Assembly: GCA_036927565.1 (NCBI GenBank)
Contig: JAYESD010000009.1
Coordinates: 166,306,929-166,370,928, forward strand
Direction of reading: 5' to 3'
Source: Tuctoria greenei
Lineage: Eukaryota; Streptophyta; Magnoliopsida; Poales; Poaceae
Length of the DNA stretch: 64,000 bases
Below are positions 10,455-21,194 of this stretch, piece by piece; position 1 is the stretch's first letter, and every line of letters begins with the position of its first letter. Both the position numbers and the translations under genes were made by a program. Under the pieces are notes generated by a model, which was not told where the DNA came from, made no database searches, and saw nothing but the letters and a program-made list of their open reading frames with translations.

Positions 10455-12818
10455 ATGTCGGACATGAAGGACGTCCACAAAATCAACAACCAAGAGGAGG
10501 TTAACAACGACAAGACCCAAAAACTGGAGAAGTACCTCGAAGCCATTCATGACTTTGAGTACGACGATGAGGAGACGCTGGAGCTAAAGGCGCTCCTCAG
10601 AAAGAAGGCACTTTTCAAAGGGAAAGCGAAGGTTGAAGAGAAGAAGAAGGGGAGTAGTCACACCGACTACTCCCGATATCCTTTTAACTATGATCGTCTA
10701 AAGTCCAATAACAATCATTACTTATCTATCCCACTTGGAAAAGCCCCACACTTCGATGGAAGTGATTACTCCATGTGGAGGCAGAATATGAAAATGCATT
10801 TGATTTCCCTCAACCCAAGTTTATGGCATGTTGTATGCACAGGGATAGATATTCCGGATGACGATGAAGAGCTCACCCCAAGTCAAGAGCAGGCCATTCA
10901 TAGAAACGCTCAAGCCGCAGCTGTAATCACCTCCTCACTCAGTCGAGACGAGTTCACCAAGGTGGATGGACTCGAAATTGCAAAGGAGATATGGGATACA
11001 CTACAAACTGCACATGAAGGTGACCGGCATGTGCGTGAAGCAAAGATTGAGATGATCGAAGGCGAACTAGGAAGATTCGCAATTGAGGAAGATGAGTCAC
11101 CCCAGGATATGTACAATCGATTGAAGACACTCGTCAACAAAGTTCGATCATATGGGAGCAAGAAGTGGAATGACCACGAGGTGGTAAAGCTCATCCTTAG
11201 AGCTTTTATGCCTCGCAATGTCACGCTATGCTCCATGATTAGAGAAAGCCCCGGATACAAAAGGATGACTCCGGATGAATTGCTGGGTAAAATTATCAAC
11301 TTTGAAATGATGGAGAAACAAGCAAAGCACGTCAAAGAAATTGCCGACCTCACCTCGGATAAGAAGAAAGGAGTTGCCTTAAAGTCCACCCTCAAGCCTC
11401 TATACAAAGAAGCAAGAGAGGCACAGCTAGAGGAAGACAGTGATGACAAGAGCAGTGAGCTAGATGAAGAGGACATGATACTGTTCATGAAAAAGTTCAA
11501 GAGAATAATGAAGAAAAGACAAGGAACAAAATCAAGTGAAGGCAAGAACAAGGAAAGAACGAAGCCAAAGATGAGGCGGGCGTGCTATAATTGTGGTGAG
11601 TATAACCACTTTATAGTCGATTGCCCATATGAGGAGAACAAGAAGAAGACTAAAGAACCCAAGCCTCAACCTAAAAAATTCTTCAAGAAGAAGAAACAAG
11701 CCGAACAAGCGCACATTGGGAAGGAGTGGGACTCAAACAATGAGTCCTCATCATCCGATGAAGAAGAGATGGCTAGCATAGCCATCGAGAGCACGTCCAA
11801 GAAATCTACACTCTTCCCCACACTAGGTGCAAGGAAGGGAAATGGAACTTGCCTTATGGCAAAGGAAGGTAAACGCAAGGTAAAAATCAAAACTCCTTCC
11901 GTGCATTCCTACTCTAGTGATGATGAAATAGATAGTGATGATGAGGATATGCTTAATGGACTAGATAGGAAAACTGCAACAAAAATGAAATTTTTACTTG
12001 ACCAACTTGTTGAGAAGGAGAGGTTAATTCATCGTCAAGAGGACATGATTATCTCCCAAAAGGAGGAGTATGTCGAACTTGACAAACTTCTAGAGCTTGA
12101 AAAGGAGAAAAACAGTTCACTAGAGCTTGAGTTAGCTTCAAGCAAGAAAGCTTGCTTGGAGTTAACTGACTCAAATATTGCAATTAAGGACCAACTTGCT
12201 AACCTGATCAAGGTTAACAAGATCCTTGAACTGCAAGTTGAGTCACTCAAGCTGAGTGAACCTTCCTCCTCTTCAAGTTCACCTTCTCAACCCACTAAAA
12301 CTGATCTTGCTCATATGTGCACATGTAGTAAAATTAACACCAGTTTGAAGGAAAAGTCAACCTCCACAAAGGATAAAAATCCTACCCAATGTGGCATATT
12401 TGACAAGGAGAAGATCAACTATGTACGTAATGCATACTTGGTCCAAAGACCTCCAAATGTCAAATATGGCATTGGTTACTCTTATGATAAAATGCAGCAT
12501 GCTGGAAGTCATAAGAATAACAAGGGAAGGATTTCCTTTGTGAAGGGAAGACCCTCTCAAACTGGTAAGTCGAAGGATAAAAACCTGAACTCACATGAAT
12601 ACCGGACTAGTCCGGTCGGTGTCTGGACAAGTCTGGTCATCCGGACAAGTCCGGTTCCCCAGACTAGTCCGACTCATAAACAACAGCAGCTTTTATTCAA
12701 AACTTTTGATGCCTCCTATGTGTTAATGAGAAAGTATCTTGGCAAGGTCTATGCTTATTATGTTGGGCCACGCCATGGGAACACAAAATCCCATGTGTGG
12801 TGCCCAAATGTATTGTAA
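10455..12818 (+). CDS. gag: Gag polyprotein of copia element E2
   Basis: The frame is open from the primer site, but the first ATG is at 10455, giving 787 codons (MSDMKDVHK). The UBN2-type Gag core is followed by a CCHC knuckle starting near residue 377 (CYNCGEYNHFIVDCP) and a long L/E/K coiled-coil segment (about 12000-12250). Near the C-terminus, four copies of the LTR palindrome family are translated in frame (12603-12671; RTSP-type tetrapeptides). E1 Gag lacks this segment. The last residues differ from E1 (CPNVL then stop, against a longer W/K-rich tail), consistent with a small indel shortening the tail. The product would be the particle protein. Confidence 0.88.
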   Translation: MSDMKDVHKINNQEEVNNDKTQKLEKYLEAIHDFEYDDEETLELKALLRKKALFKGKAKVEEKKKGSSHTDYSRYPFNYDRLKSNNNHYLSIPLGKAPHFDGSDYSMWRQNMKMHLISLNPSLWHVVCTGIDIPDDDEELTPSQEQAIHRNAQAAAVITSSLSRDEFTKVDGLEIAKEIWDTLQTAHEGDRHVREAKIEMIEGELGRFAIEEDESPQDMYNRLKTLVNKVRSYGSKKWNDHEVVKLILRAFMPRNVTLCSMIRESPGYKRMTPDELLGKIINFEMMEKQAKHVKEIADLTSDKKKGVALKSTLKPLYKEAREAQLEEDSDDKSSELDEEDMILFMKKFKRIMKKRQGTKSSEGKNKERTKPKMRRACYNCGEYNHFIVDCPYEENKKKTKEPKPQPKKFFKKKKQAEQAHIGKEWDSNNESSSSDEEEMASIAIESTSKKSTLFPTLGARKGNGTCLMAKEGKRKVKIKTPSVHSYSSDDEIDSDDEDMLNGLDRKTATKMKFLLDQLVEKERLIHRQEDMIISQKEEYVELDKLLELEKEKNSSLELELASSKKACLELTDSNIAIKDQLANLIKVNKILELQVESLKLSEPSSSSSSPSQPTKTDLAHMCTCSKINTSLKEKSTSTKDKNPTQCGIFDKEKINYVRNAYLVQRPPNVKYGIGYSYDKMQHAGSHKNNKGRISFVKGRPSQTGKSKDKNLNSHEYRTSPVGVWTSLVIRTSPVPQTSPTHKQQQLLFKTFDASYVLMRKYLGKVYAYYVGPRHGNTKSHVWCPNVL
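12603..12671 (+). repeat. Palindrome-family 12-mers inside E2 gag
   Basis: Four units (CGGACTAGTCCG, TGGACAAGTCTG, CGGACAAGTCCG and AGACTAGTCCG-type) lie within the open gag frame. They belong to the same family as the LTR arrays and encode RTSP, WTSL, RTSP and QTSP. Confidence 0.85.
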
Positions 12819-12869
12819 CTAACCTCCAAGGACCCAAGCAAGCTTGGGTACCTAAAACCAAAGAATAAT

Positions 12870-15800
12870 TTGTTTTTGCAGGTCTATTCCTCCGGTGGAT
12901 CCAAATGGGTGCTAGACAGTGGGTGCACCAACCACATGACCGGAGAAAGGAGGATGTTCGTGGAATATGAAGAGAACGAGGACCCAAACGAGGGCATCTA
13001 CTTCGGAGATAATAGTCAAGGAAGGGTGCTCGGTATCGGAAAATTGCAATATCCTCTGAACACACGCTTTCCCATGTTTTACATGTTGAATCTTTAGATT
13101 ATAACCTGCTTTCCATATCTCAACTATGTGACAAAGGTTATAATTGCTTGTTCACTAACGAGGGTGTGACCGTCTCTAGGAGGAGTGATGGTTCCATTGC
13201 ATTCAAGGGTATGTTGAAGGGAAAGCTTTACCTTGTTGACTTCAACAAGGATAAAGCCGAACTCGACACATGCTTGATTGCAAAAACAAACATGGGTTGG
13301 CTGTGGCATAGGCGGCTAGCGCATGTTGGTATGAGGAATCTTCAAAAACTTCTCAAGGGCGATCACATCCGCGGTTTGAAAGATGTTGTTTTTGAAAGAC
13401 AGGCCTTGTAGCGCGTGCCAAGCCGGGAAGCAAGTTGGAGCACACCATCCCGCAAAGAACGTCATGACTACAACAAGACCGATCGAACTACTTCACATGG
13501 ACTTGTTTGGTCCAATTGCTTACATAAGCATCGGCGGTAACAAATACGATTTAGTTATCATTGATGATTTTTCTCGCTTCACTTGGGTTTTCTTTTTGCA
13601 TGATAAGTCAGAAACACAAGGAACACTCAAGAAGTTCTTCAAGCGAGCTCAAAACGAGTTTTCATTGACAATCAAGAGTATTCGAAGCGACAATGGCACG
13701 GAGTTCAAGAACACACAAGTGGAGGAGTGCCTTGATGAAGAGGTCATCAAGCACGAATTTTCAGCGCCATACTCGCCACAACAAAATGGAGTTGCCAAAA
13801 GGAAGAACCGAACACTCATAGAGATGGCAAGAACAATGCTCGATGAGTACAAGACTTCAGATCAATTTTGGGCGGAAGCAATTAACACCGCTTGCCACGC
13901 CGCAAATCGACTTTATCTTCATTGACTACTCAAGAAGACTCCCTATAAGCTACTCACCGGTAACAAACCAAACATTTCATATTTTCGAGTTTTCGGTTCT
14001 CCATGTTATATCCTGAACAAGAAGCCCAGAACTTCAAAGTTCGCTTCAAAGTCCGATGAAGGTTTCTTGCTTGGTTATGATTCGAACACTTACGCCTATC
14101 GTGTTTTCAACAAGACCTCCGCACTTGTTGAAGTGGCACGTGACGTAGTGTTCGATGAGACTAATGGCTCCCAAAAGGAGCAAGTTGATCCATGTGAATT
14201 AGGTAAAGAAGAAGCTCCTTGTCAAGCATTGAAAAGAATGGCTATAGGCGAAGTTCGACCACAAGAGTCACCTTCACACGTACATGAGGAAAATGAACCA
14301 CAAGAGGAGACCAACAATCAAGGGGGGGCTTCAACACAAGATCAACCACAAGAGTACGAAGATGATCAACAAGTCAATGAAGGCAACAACTTAGGGGGAG
14401 AAGCAAACGATCATGAAGACACAACTCCTCAAGTGCCACACCCAAGAGTACACCAAGGCATCCAAAGGGATCACCCAATCGACAACATCATCGGTGACAT
14501 CCAAAAGGGAGTAACCACTAGATCTCGCATAGCTAACTTTTGCGAGCATTATTCGTTTGTATACTTTTTGGAACCACGCAGGATTGAGGATGCATTGAAG
14601 GATCCGGACTGGGTGGTGGCAATGCAAGAAGAATTGAACAACTTCAAGCGGAACGAGGTGTGGGAACTTGTGGCAAGACCCAATGCAAACATCGTCGGCA
14701 CCAAGTGGGTCTTCGCAACAAACAAGACGAACACAGAGTGGTGACAAGGAACAAGGCGCGACTTGTGGCCAAAGGATACTCACAAGTCGAAGGTTTGGAT
14801 TTCGATGAGACTTTTGCTCCAGTAGCTAGGCTTGAATCTATTGGAATATTACTTGCATATGCTACTCACCATGATTTCAAGATGTATCAAATGGAAGTGA
14901 AAAGCGCCTTCCTCAATGGAGCGATCAAGGAAGAGGTGTACGTGGAGCAACCACCCGGGTTTGAAGACGAAGAGTTCCCCGACCACGTATATAAATTCCG
15001 TAAGGCTCTCTACGGCCTCAAACAAGCTCCTAGAGCTTGGTATGAGTGTCTTAGAGATTTCTTAATTGAGAATGGTTTTCAAATTGGCAAAGTATATTAT
15101 ACATTATTTACAAAGAATTTAGATAATGATCTTTTTATTTGTCAAATTTATGTTGACGATATAATCTTTGGGTCAACTAACCAATCTTTTTGTGAGGAAT
15201 TTAGTAGGATCATGACAGACAGGTTTGAAATGTCAATGATGGGAGAATTAAAGTACTTCTTGGGATTCCAAGTGCGGCAACAAAGGGAAGGAACGTTCAT
15301 AAGCCAAACCAAGTACACGCAAGACATACTCAAGAAGTTTGGCATGGACAAGGCAAAGCCCATAAAGACCCCCATGGCAACAAATGGCCACTTGGATCTC
15401 AATGAAGATGGACCTAATGTCGACCAAAAGGTATATCGCTCCATGATTGGATCTCTACTCTATTTATGTGCATCTAGGCCAGATATCATGTTGAGTGTAT
15501 GTTTGTGTGCAAGATTTCAAGCCAACCCTAAGGAATGTCACTTGACAGCCGTAAAAAAAAATCTTGAGATATTTAGTTCATACACCCAACCTTGGTCTTT
15601 GGTACCCAAAAGGCTCAAAATTCAATCTCATTGGTTACTCCGATGCAGATTATGCCGGGTGTAAAGTGGATAGAAAAAGCACCTCCGGCACATGCCAATT
15701 CCTAGGGAGATCCTTAGTTTCTTGGTCCTCCAAGAAACAAAATTCCATTGCCTTATCCACAGCCGAAGCGGAGTATGTTGCAGCCGGGAGTTGTTGTGCA

Positions 15801-16103
15801 CAACTCCTTTGGATGCGACAAACTCTAAGGGATTACGGTTACAATATGAACCATATTCCTCTCTTTTGTGACAATGAGAGTGCCATTAAAATAGCCCACA
15901 ATCCAGTTGAGCACTCTAGAACTAAACACATAGACATAAGACATCATTTCTTGAGAGACCATTCCATGAAAGGATATATAGCCATCTCACATGTCAACAC
16001 CCAAAAGCAATTGGCCGATATATTCACCAAGCCACTTGATGAAAAGTGTTTTTGCGAACTCCGAAATGAACTAAATATCCTTGATTCTCGGAGTGTGGCT
16101 TGA
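12870..16103 (+). pseudogene. pol: Broken pol of copia element E2
   Basis: All copia pol domains are present in order: protease (WVLDSGCTNHMTGER, about 12905), GAG-pre-integrase (WHRRLAHVGMRNLQKLL, about 13305), integrase (LLHMDLFGPIAYI, DDFSRFTWVFFLHDK, RSDNGTEFKNTQ, PYSPQQNGVAKRKNRTL; about 13480-13925), RT (WVVAMQEELNNFKRNEVWEL, ARLVAKGYSQVEGL, KALYGLKQAPRAWYE, QIYVDDIIFGSTNQ; about 14610-15540) and RNase H (YSDADYAGCKVDRKSTSGT, ALSTAEAEYVAAG, HSRTKHIDIRHHFLRD, QLADIFTKPL; 15564-16103). Breaks: frame changes near 13045, 13395, 14715 and 15575 and an in-frame stop at 13924-13926. Replication could only be in trans. Confidence 0.93.
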
Positions 16104-17041
16104 AAAGTTGCATACCTGTATGAATTCTTCAAAAATGTTGATTGAATTGTGAAAATCATCTCTCTCAATTTCTTCTCGAAAAACTATGTCAATTACTAGA
16201 TCTTGATGAATTATGATCATTGTTTGACTGTTGTATGCTTACTGGTCAAATTCATCAAGATTAAACGATTTGTTTTGCTCCTCTATTCTCTATTAATGAA
16301 CCTTCAAATATATATGAATGGGCTATGCAAATTTCTCCTGGTGACCACGGACTAGTCCGTGGTTACCCGAACTAGTCCGCCCATGCAGACTAGTCCGCAG
16401 AGTGTCGGTTAGGCCGGACTAGTCCGATAGACTACGGACTAGTCCGAATAGCTCTCTGGATGAGTTCGGACTGGTCCGGTAATCTCCGGACTTGTCCGAT
16501 TTTTCGTGTCCATAACCCTAGCCGCCACCAAACCCTAATCACCTCATCCCCACTCTTGCTCACCTCTCTCTCACTTGCGCTCGAGCTCCCAAGGCGATTC
16601 CTTGCTCCCTCCATCAAAAAGGTGCGCATTTGGGCGGAAATCAAGCTTGACCTCGTGCGGATTGAAGCTAGCGGACTTGTCTGGGCTCCAACTCCCTAAT
16701 CATCAAGCTTCAATCGATTTCTTTGGTAATTTTCTCCCAAACCCTAAAAATCTTGTTTTTCTCCATTGTTGATCGAATAGCCTAGCATCTTTCACTAGAT
16801 ACATGCTTCTTTGATGTACTACGTGTATGCTAGACTTGTTATGCATTAGGAATCAGCCTCTGTCCAGTCTGTTAGGTTTTTGAGGATGAACACCAGACTA
16901 GTCCGTGCCTGTGCACCGGACAAGTCCGATGTTTCTGAACTTAAAACCTAATTCTTCAATTCCTCAATGCAATTCCTTGCTATCCTTTCATACCTATGCC
17001 TTGTAACACTTATCATCATTCTTGCAAATCATTCTCAGATC
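16104..17041 (+). promoter_or_regulatory. Post-pol spacer with palindrome array, CT-rich leader and intron-like signals
   Basis: After pol the spacer holds seven CGGACTAGTCCG-family units (about 16345-16500), then a CT- and CCCTA-rich stretch resembling a plant 5' leader (16505-16620), donor-like AAAAAGGTGCGC (about 16617) and TTTGGTAATT (about 16723), two more palindrome units at about 16896-16932, and acceptor-like CATTCTCAG directly before the ATG at 17042. This order (array, leader, intron, ATG) resembles the E2 LTR. An internal promoter for the third ORF is inference only. Confidence 0.4.
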
Positions 17042-19172
17042 ATGTCGAGCTCAAACAATGAAATCTCTGACTTTGAGGCCGAGATGGACCACGAGGTGGC
17101 ACCCTTGTCCTCGACGGGTCTTGGCAAGAAGCGCCAAGAAAGACCCTCCGAGCCTGCTCCCTCCCCTCCTCAGGTTCGAAGGAATGTGCTGGCAAAGAAG
17201 CTAGTTTCCAAGGTGGCTGCATCATCAGGTGGCCCTCGCCAAGCAAAGGGCAAGGGCAAAGGGATAGCGACGGGTCCAGTTGGCCCTCTGAAGCTGCATG
17301 CTCCCAGGGAAGGGGTCCGGGACCCTACTGAGGAGAAGTTCAATGGCAAGGGCAGTGACTCGGCGGCAAAATTCAGGAGCATTGACTGGTATGGCAGGCC
17401 AAAGCAAGCTGCTGATGGAAGGTTCTGGTGCAACTTCCATGATGACTTCTACATATTGGTTTACCTGCCAATGAAGACACCGGTGGTGCGTAGTCAATGG
17501 TAGGGGTGGGCGTTCGGTCTACCCGGTAAATTCGGTTCGGTCATTTCGGTCTTTTTGAATTTTGGTTTTTGAAAATCACTACCCAAAATGTTATACAAAT
17601 ATTAGGTACCCAAATTTTTTGGGTACTTAAATTTCGGTTCGGTCTTCGGTCTTATGCGAAATACCCGAATTGTACATTATTCTTACTTCATGCTCTCAAC
17701 AATCAATATAAGTTTAATATCATTCATAAATTTAATCCCGAGAGACAATACATTATTAGTTGATTAATGATAGATCGTAAATAAATAGTTTAATCTAATG
17801 ATTTCACATATCAAAACTCACAAATGAAATATCAAAATCAAGATTGTTTAGGATTCATATATCATAATTTAATTTGAGATTTTATTTTCGGTTATTCGGT
17901 TATTTTGGGTACCCGAGAGTGATACCCAAATTCAAAATTAATATATCGATTATTTAGATTTGATACCCGAATAGGTACCCGATACCCGATATTTCGGTTT
18001 TTTCGGTCTCGGTCTTGGTTTTTCTGTTCGGTTTTTTCGGTCTCGGTTTTTTTGCCCACCCCTAGTCAATGGATTGACTGGGCACACCTTGAGAGGAAAA
18101 GATGCTCTGCTTTTGATGAAGTAATTGCAGCAGCTGAGAGACATGGCTTGAAGGATCTCTTCTCCTTCAAGTACAACTGGAATGATGAAGTGGTGGCTCA
18201 ATTCTATGCCACCTGCCACTTTGCAAGCGATGAGGAAGAAAGAGTGACTTGGATGACCCATGGATCCAAGTACACTATCACTTATGAGGAGTTTGCTAGG
18301 ATGTTGCATCTTGACACCTCCAGCAATGATAATGTGGTCATCCACAATGTTGGTGTCATCGACAAGGAGAGGATGAAGTTTCTCTATGAGCCCAATTCAA
18401 AGTTCATCCCTCCCTCCACGAAGAACATGAAGCCATTCTTTGTGGTGCTGAACAGGGTCTTGAGGAAGACCATTGCCCCTAAGGATGGGAATGCAGGGAG
18501 TGTACAAGGATACCTCCGGACCTTGATGGAGGTCATAAGCAAAGGGCGCAAGTTTGATGTGTTTGACTACATATGGAATGATATGATCAACATCTCCAGC
18601 ACCCCAACAGGTCATGTGGCTATGATCCCTACCTCATGTTTATGATTGAGAAAGTCATAGGAATTGAGTTCGTGAAGGATGTGGAGCACACTCCTTTGAG
18701 GCCTCAGAAGCCTCAACCAGTGAATGTCCAGGCTGCTCCCTCACCGGCCTCCAGTCCCGAGGCACCGGCAAGATCAAGAGAGGATGCTAGAGTTGTCCCT
18801 ACCTCTAGGGAAGCTCCTCAGAGAGGATCAGCTAGTGGGATCCTCAAGTATCTGGCTGCCATATTCTCCTCCTGCAAGAAGGCTGAAGTGAAGGCCCACA
18901 AGCTCAACCAGAAAAGAAAGGAGGACATGAAGTACATAAAGGCCAATGTGAAGCAAATCTGCCAGAAGCTGGAGATCGATCCCATTGGATCTCCAGTGAT
19001 TTCTAAGGAGTCCGACCCGGACTTCACTGAGCTCGGGCCCTTGAACCCCTCCGAGCTTGCCTACTTTGGCATTGGGGGCTCGAGCGGCTCCGCCCCTCCT
19101 CCTTCTCCTCCTCGTCAAGCTGAAAGTGAAGAAGATGAAGACGACGACGAGAGGACCGACAGTGAAGAGTGA
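17042..19172 (+). pseudogene. Third ORF of E2 (SIRE 'env-like'/plant transposon-protein domain), split by a MITE
   Basis: The probable start is ATG at 17042 (MSSSNNEISDFEAEMD), though the frame is open from 16967. The first part is K/S/P-rich. The middle block (about 17350-18640: DWYGRPKQAADGRFW, IDWAHLERKRCSAFDEVI, WNDEVVAQFYATCHF, YTITYEEFARMLHLD) matches the family found downstream of pol in SIRE/Maximus elements, often annotated 'putative plant transposon protein' (PF20167-like, from memory). The C-terminus has a basic coiled segment and an acidic E/D/S tail ending at 19172. Breaks: a hAT MITE at 17501-18064 and a frameshift near 18640. Function is unknown; I see no convincing membrane-glycoprotein features after the likely start. 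Confidence 0.7.
17501..18064 (+). mobile_element. Non-autonomous hAT-type MITE
   Basis: Terminal inverted repeats TAGGGGTGGGC/GCCCACCCCTA and a perfect 8-bp target duplication GTCAATGG (17493-17500, 18065-18072) are hAT hallmarks. The 564-bp interior is AT-rich with repeated TTCGGTT and TACCCGA motifs and has no coding capacity. Removing the element plus one duplication leaves the host reading frame continuous across the site. Confidence 0.92.
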
Positions 19173-19610
19173 AGACCTTAGGACCCTCCTCTCCTTCTTT
19201 TTGGTGTCTTGATGCCAAAGGGGGAGAGATTGAGGGGGAGTCTTAGCTTTAGCTGTGGTAGGATGCGAAGAGAGAGCTCTTTTTATCTATCTTTGTGATT
19301 GTAATGCTTTAACGTTGTTTCTACGTTATCTATGGTTCTGTGATGCAATGCTTATTTAATTTGAGAAGTATTAGTTAAAATCTGAAATTTTGCTCCTGAA
19401 ATGACTTATGTGCTTGGCCTTGGTTGACTAATGTAAATTATGTCATTCTCAATGTCTCAATGCACTTAGTTATGCATCCCACCATAAAGAATGCACATAT
19501 GAATAATTCTTTCACTGCTTGATGTATTTTTCATTCATATGTGCATACTTTATGAAAATCTCAATTTTTGTCATATTTTGTGAAATCTCAATTGGTTGTC
19601 ATCAATCACC
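19173..19610 (+). other. Spacer between third ORF and PPT of E2
   Basis: AT-rich, with no coding frame. It contains the block TTTTTGGTGTCTTGATGCCAAAGGGGG-like (about 19195-19225), which also follows the corresponding ORF in E6 (about 53080-53110). Confidence 0.6.
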
Positions 19611-19624
19611 AAAAAGGGGGAGAT
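19611..19624 (+). other. Polypurine tract of E2
   Basis: AAAAAGGGGGAGAT immediately precedes the 3' LTR start TGAAAG. E6 has the identical arrangement at 53404-53417. Confidence 0.9.
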
Positions 19625-21189
19625 TGAAAGTGCATCTAGGACTCCCTTGTGGGTTTCGGATGATTTATGACAAGTAATTGGGATCCTAACCTTTTTGTTG
19701 AGATGAATGCATGCCTATAATGAAAAATGAGCAAAATACCAAAAAGAAGGGATGATGAGGAGCAAAGTGGAATTGAGCTCAAGGAAAAATAGTAGTAGAT
19801 TATTGTGTATGGAGTGTGTTAAGGAAACACACCCCAAGAGCTAAATCATATTTAAACACACACATTGCACAAAGTTACACAGGACCGGACTAGTCCGATA
19901 ACAACCGGACCAGTCCGATATCCTTTTTGCACCAGATCGGACAAGTCCGATATCTCTCGGACTAGTCTGATATCTTTCTGACAAGAATCGGACTAGTCCT
20001 TCCTAGTGCGGACTAGTCCTCAACACACTTCACAAGTCACACAAAATCGGACAAGTCCCTTGTCAACGGGACTAGTCCGATATTCTTTCTGATCCACTTT
20101 GGACAAGTCCGATGTTTGCACGGACTAGTCCGAAATACCCACTGATCTAAATCGGACAAGTCCTCCAAGTGCGGACCTGTCATCCAACACACTTAGGGTT
20201 TCACATGTACGGACAAGTCCGATGTCTATCGAACTAGTCTGAAGATTTCCAGTAGCGAAATCGGAAAAGTCCGTTTTAAGCCGGACTAGTCCGATATTTC
20301 GGGACACTTAGGGTTTGCTACGCACAGCACACCGGAATAGTCCGGTGACCACCGCGGACTAGTCCGAACTTTCTGAACCCTAACGGTAACTTTTAGAAAC
20401 TCCATATAAATAGAGGTGCACGGCCCAATTTCATAAACTCTGGAACCCTAGCGCCGTCACACCTCCCAAGAGCCTCAAAAACAACATCTCTCCACAAAAT
20501 TAAGTGCAAAATCGATCAATCCATTGAGGATTCCTTTTAGATCATTGGAGAGACACTTGGAACACCACATTGAGCTCTTGGTTTGATTCTCTAACACACT
20601 CCTGCGTTTTAATTGTAACTTTTGAGTGTGTTTTCGGTGGCATTGTGTTTTGTAATCTAAGGGAGCTCTCAACGTGTGAGAACGCCCCTTGAATTCGGTT
20701 ATTCACCCCTTTGTGATTAGTGGAAGAGGATTGGCCTTCGTGGCGATCCGACGAGGGTAGGGTTGGAGAAGACCGGTCCTTTTGTGGACTCCTCAACATG
20801 GACGTAGGTTGCCTTTGTGGTAGCCGAACCACGGGATAAATCGTTGTGTCTTGTCTTTTGGTGTTCATCATTCTAATTAATCAACTCAATCTAGGGTTTC
20901 ATACACATTGTTCATCTTACGTTAAATTGTTGAACATAAGACTTAATTGTGATATAAACAAGAATATAACTGTTAAACTGTTGTTTGATTTTATATTTCC
21001 GCTGCACACATTAAAGAATCAACCTAATCGATCAATCTTGATCAACTTAGTCCGTGAACACCGGACTAGTCCGCACTTTACCGGACTAGTCCGATATCTC
21101 TGGTATTGAACTGGTTGTTGAGTGTTGCAGGATCCGACAAATATTCGAGAAGGCCTATTCAGCCCCCCCCCCCTCTAGGCCTACATTCA
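19625..21189 (+). mobile_element. 3' LTR of E2
   Basis: 1565 bp, TGAAAG to TTCA, nearly the same as the 5' LTR. It has one extra palindrome unit near 19900-19920 and a longer C-run before CTCTAGGCC (about 21163-21173). TATA box at 20405-20412. Confidence 0.93.
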
Positions 21190-21194
21190 GGCGC

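Larger units (their letters stand above)
8863..21189 (+). mobile_element. Complete SIRE-like Ty1-copia element E2
   Basis: Full structure: target duplication GGCGC at 8858-8862 and 21190-21194, LTRs of 1540 and 1565 bp starting TGAAAGTGCATCTAGG and ending ACATTCA, tRNA-iMet primer site, gag, pol, third ORF, and PPT (AAAAAGGGGGAGAT). Total 12.3 kb including a 564-bp hAT MITE. The LTRs are very similar by eye, pointing to a fairly recent insertion, yet pol has several frame breaks. It landed in the minisatellite of the E3 LTR: the left flank (...GGTCCGGCGC) and right flank (GGCGCTGCCACATG...) rejoin cleanly. Confidence 0.95.

Noticed and set aside
16967..17041. Hydrophobic N-terminus (MQFLAILSYLCLVTLIIILA) as a signal peptide of the E2 third ORF
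   Set aside because: It ends in an acceptor-like CATTCTCAG just before ATG 17042 and lies in what looks like leader or intron DNA; the start at 17042 is more likely.
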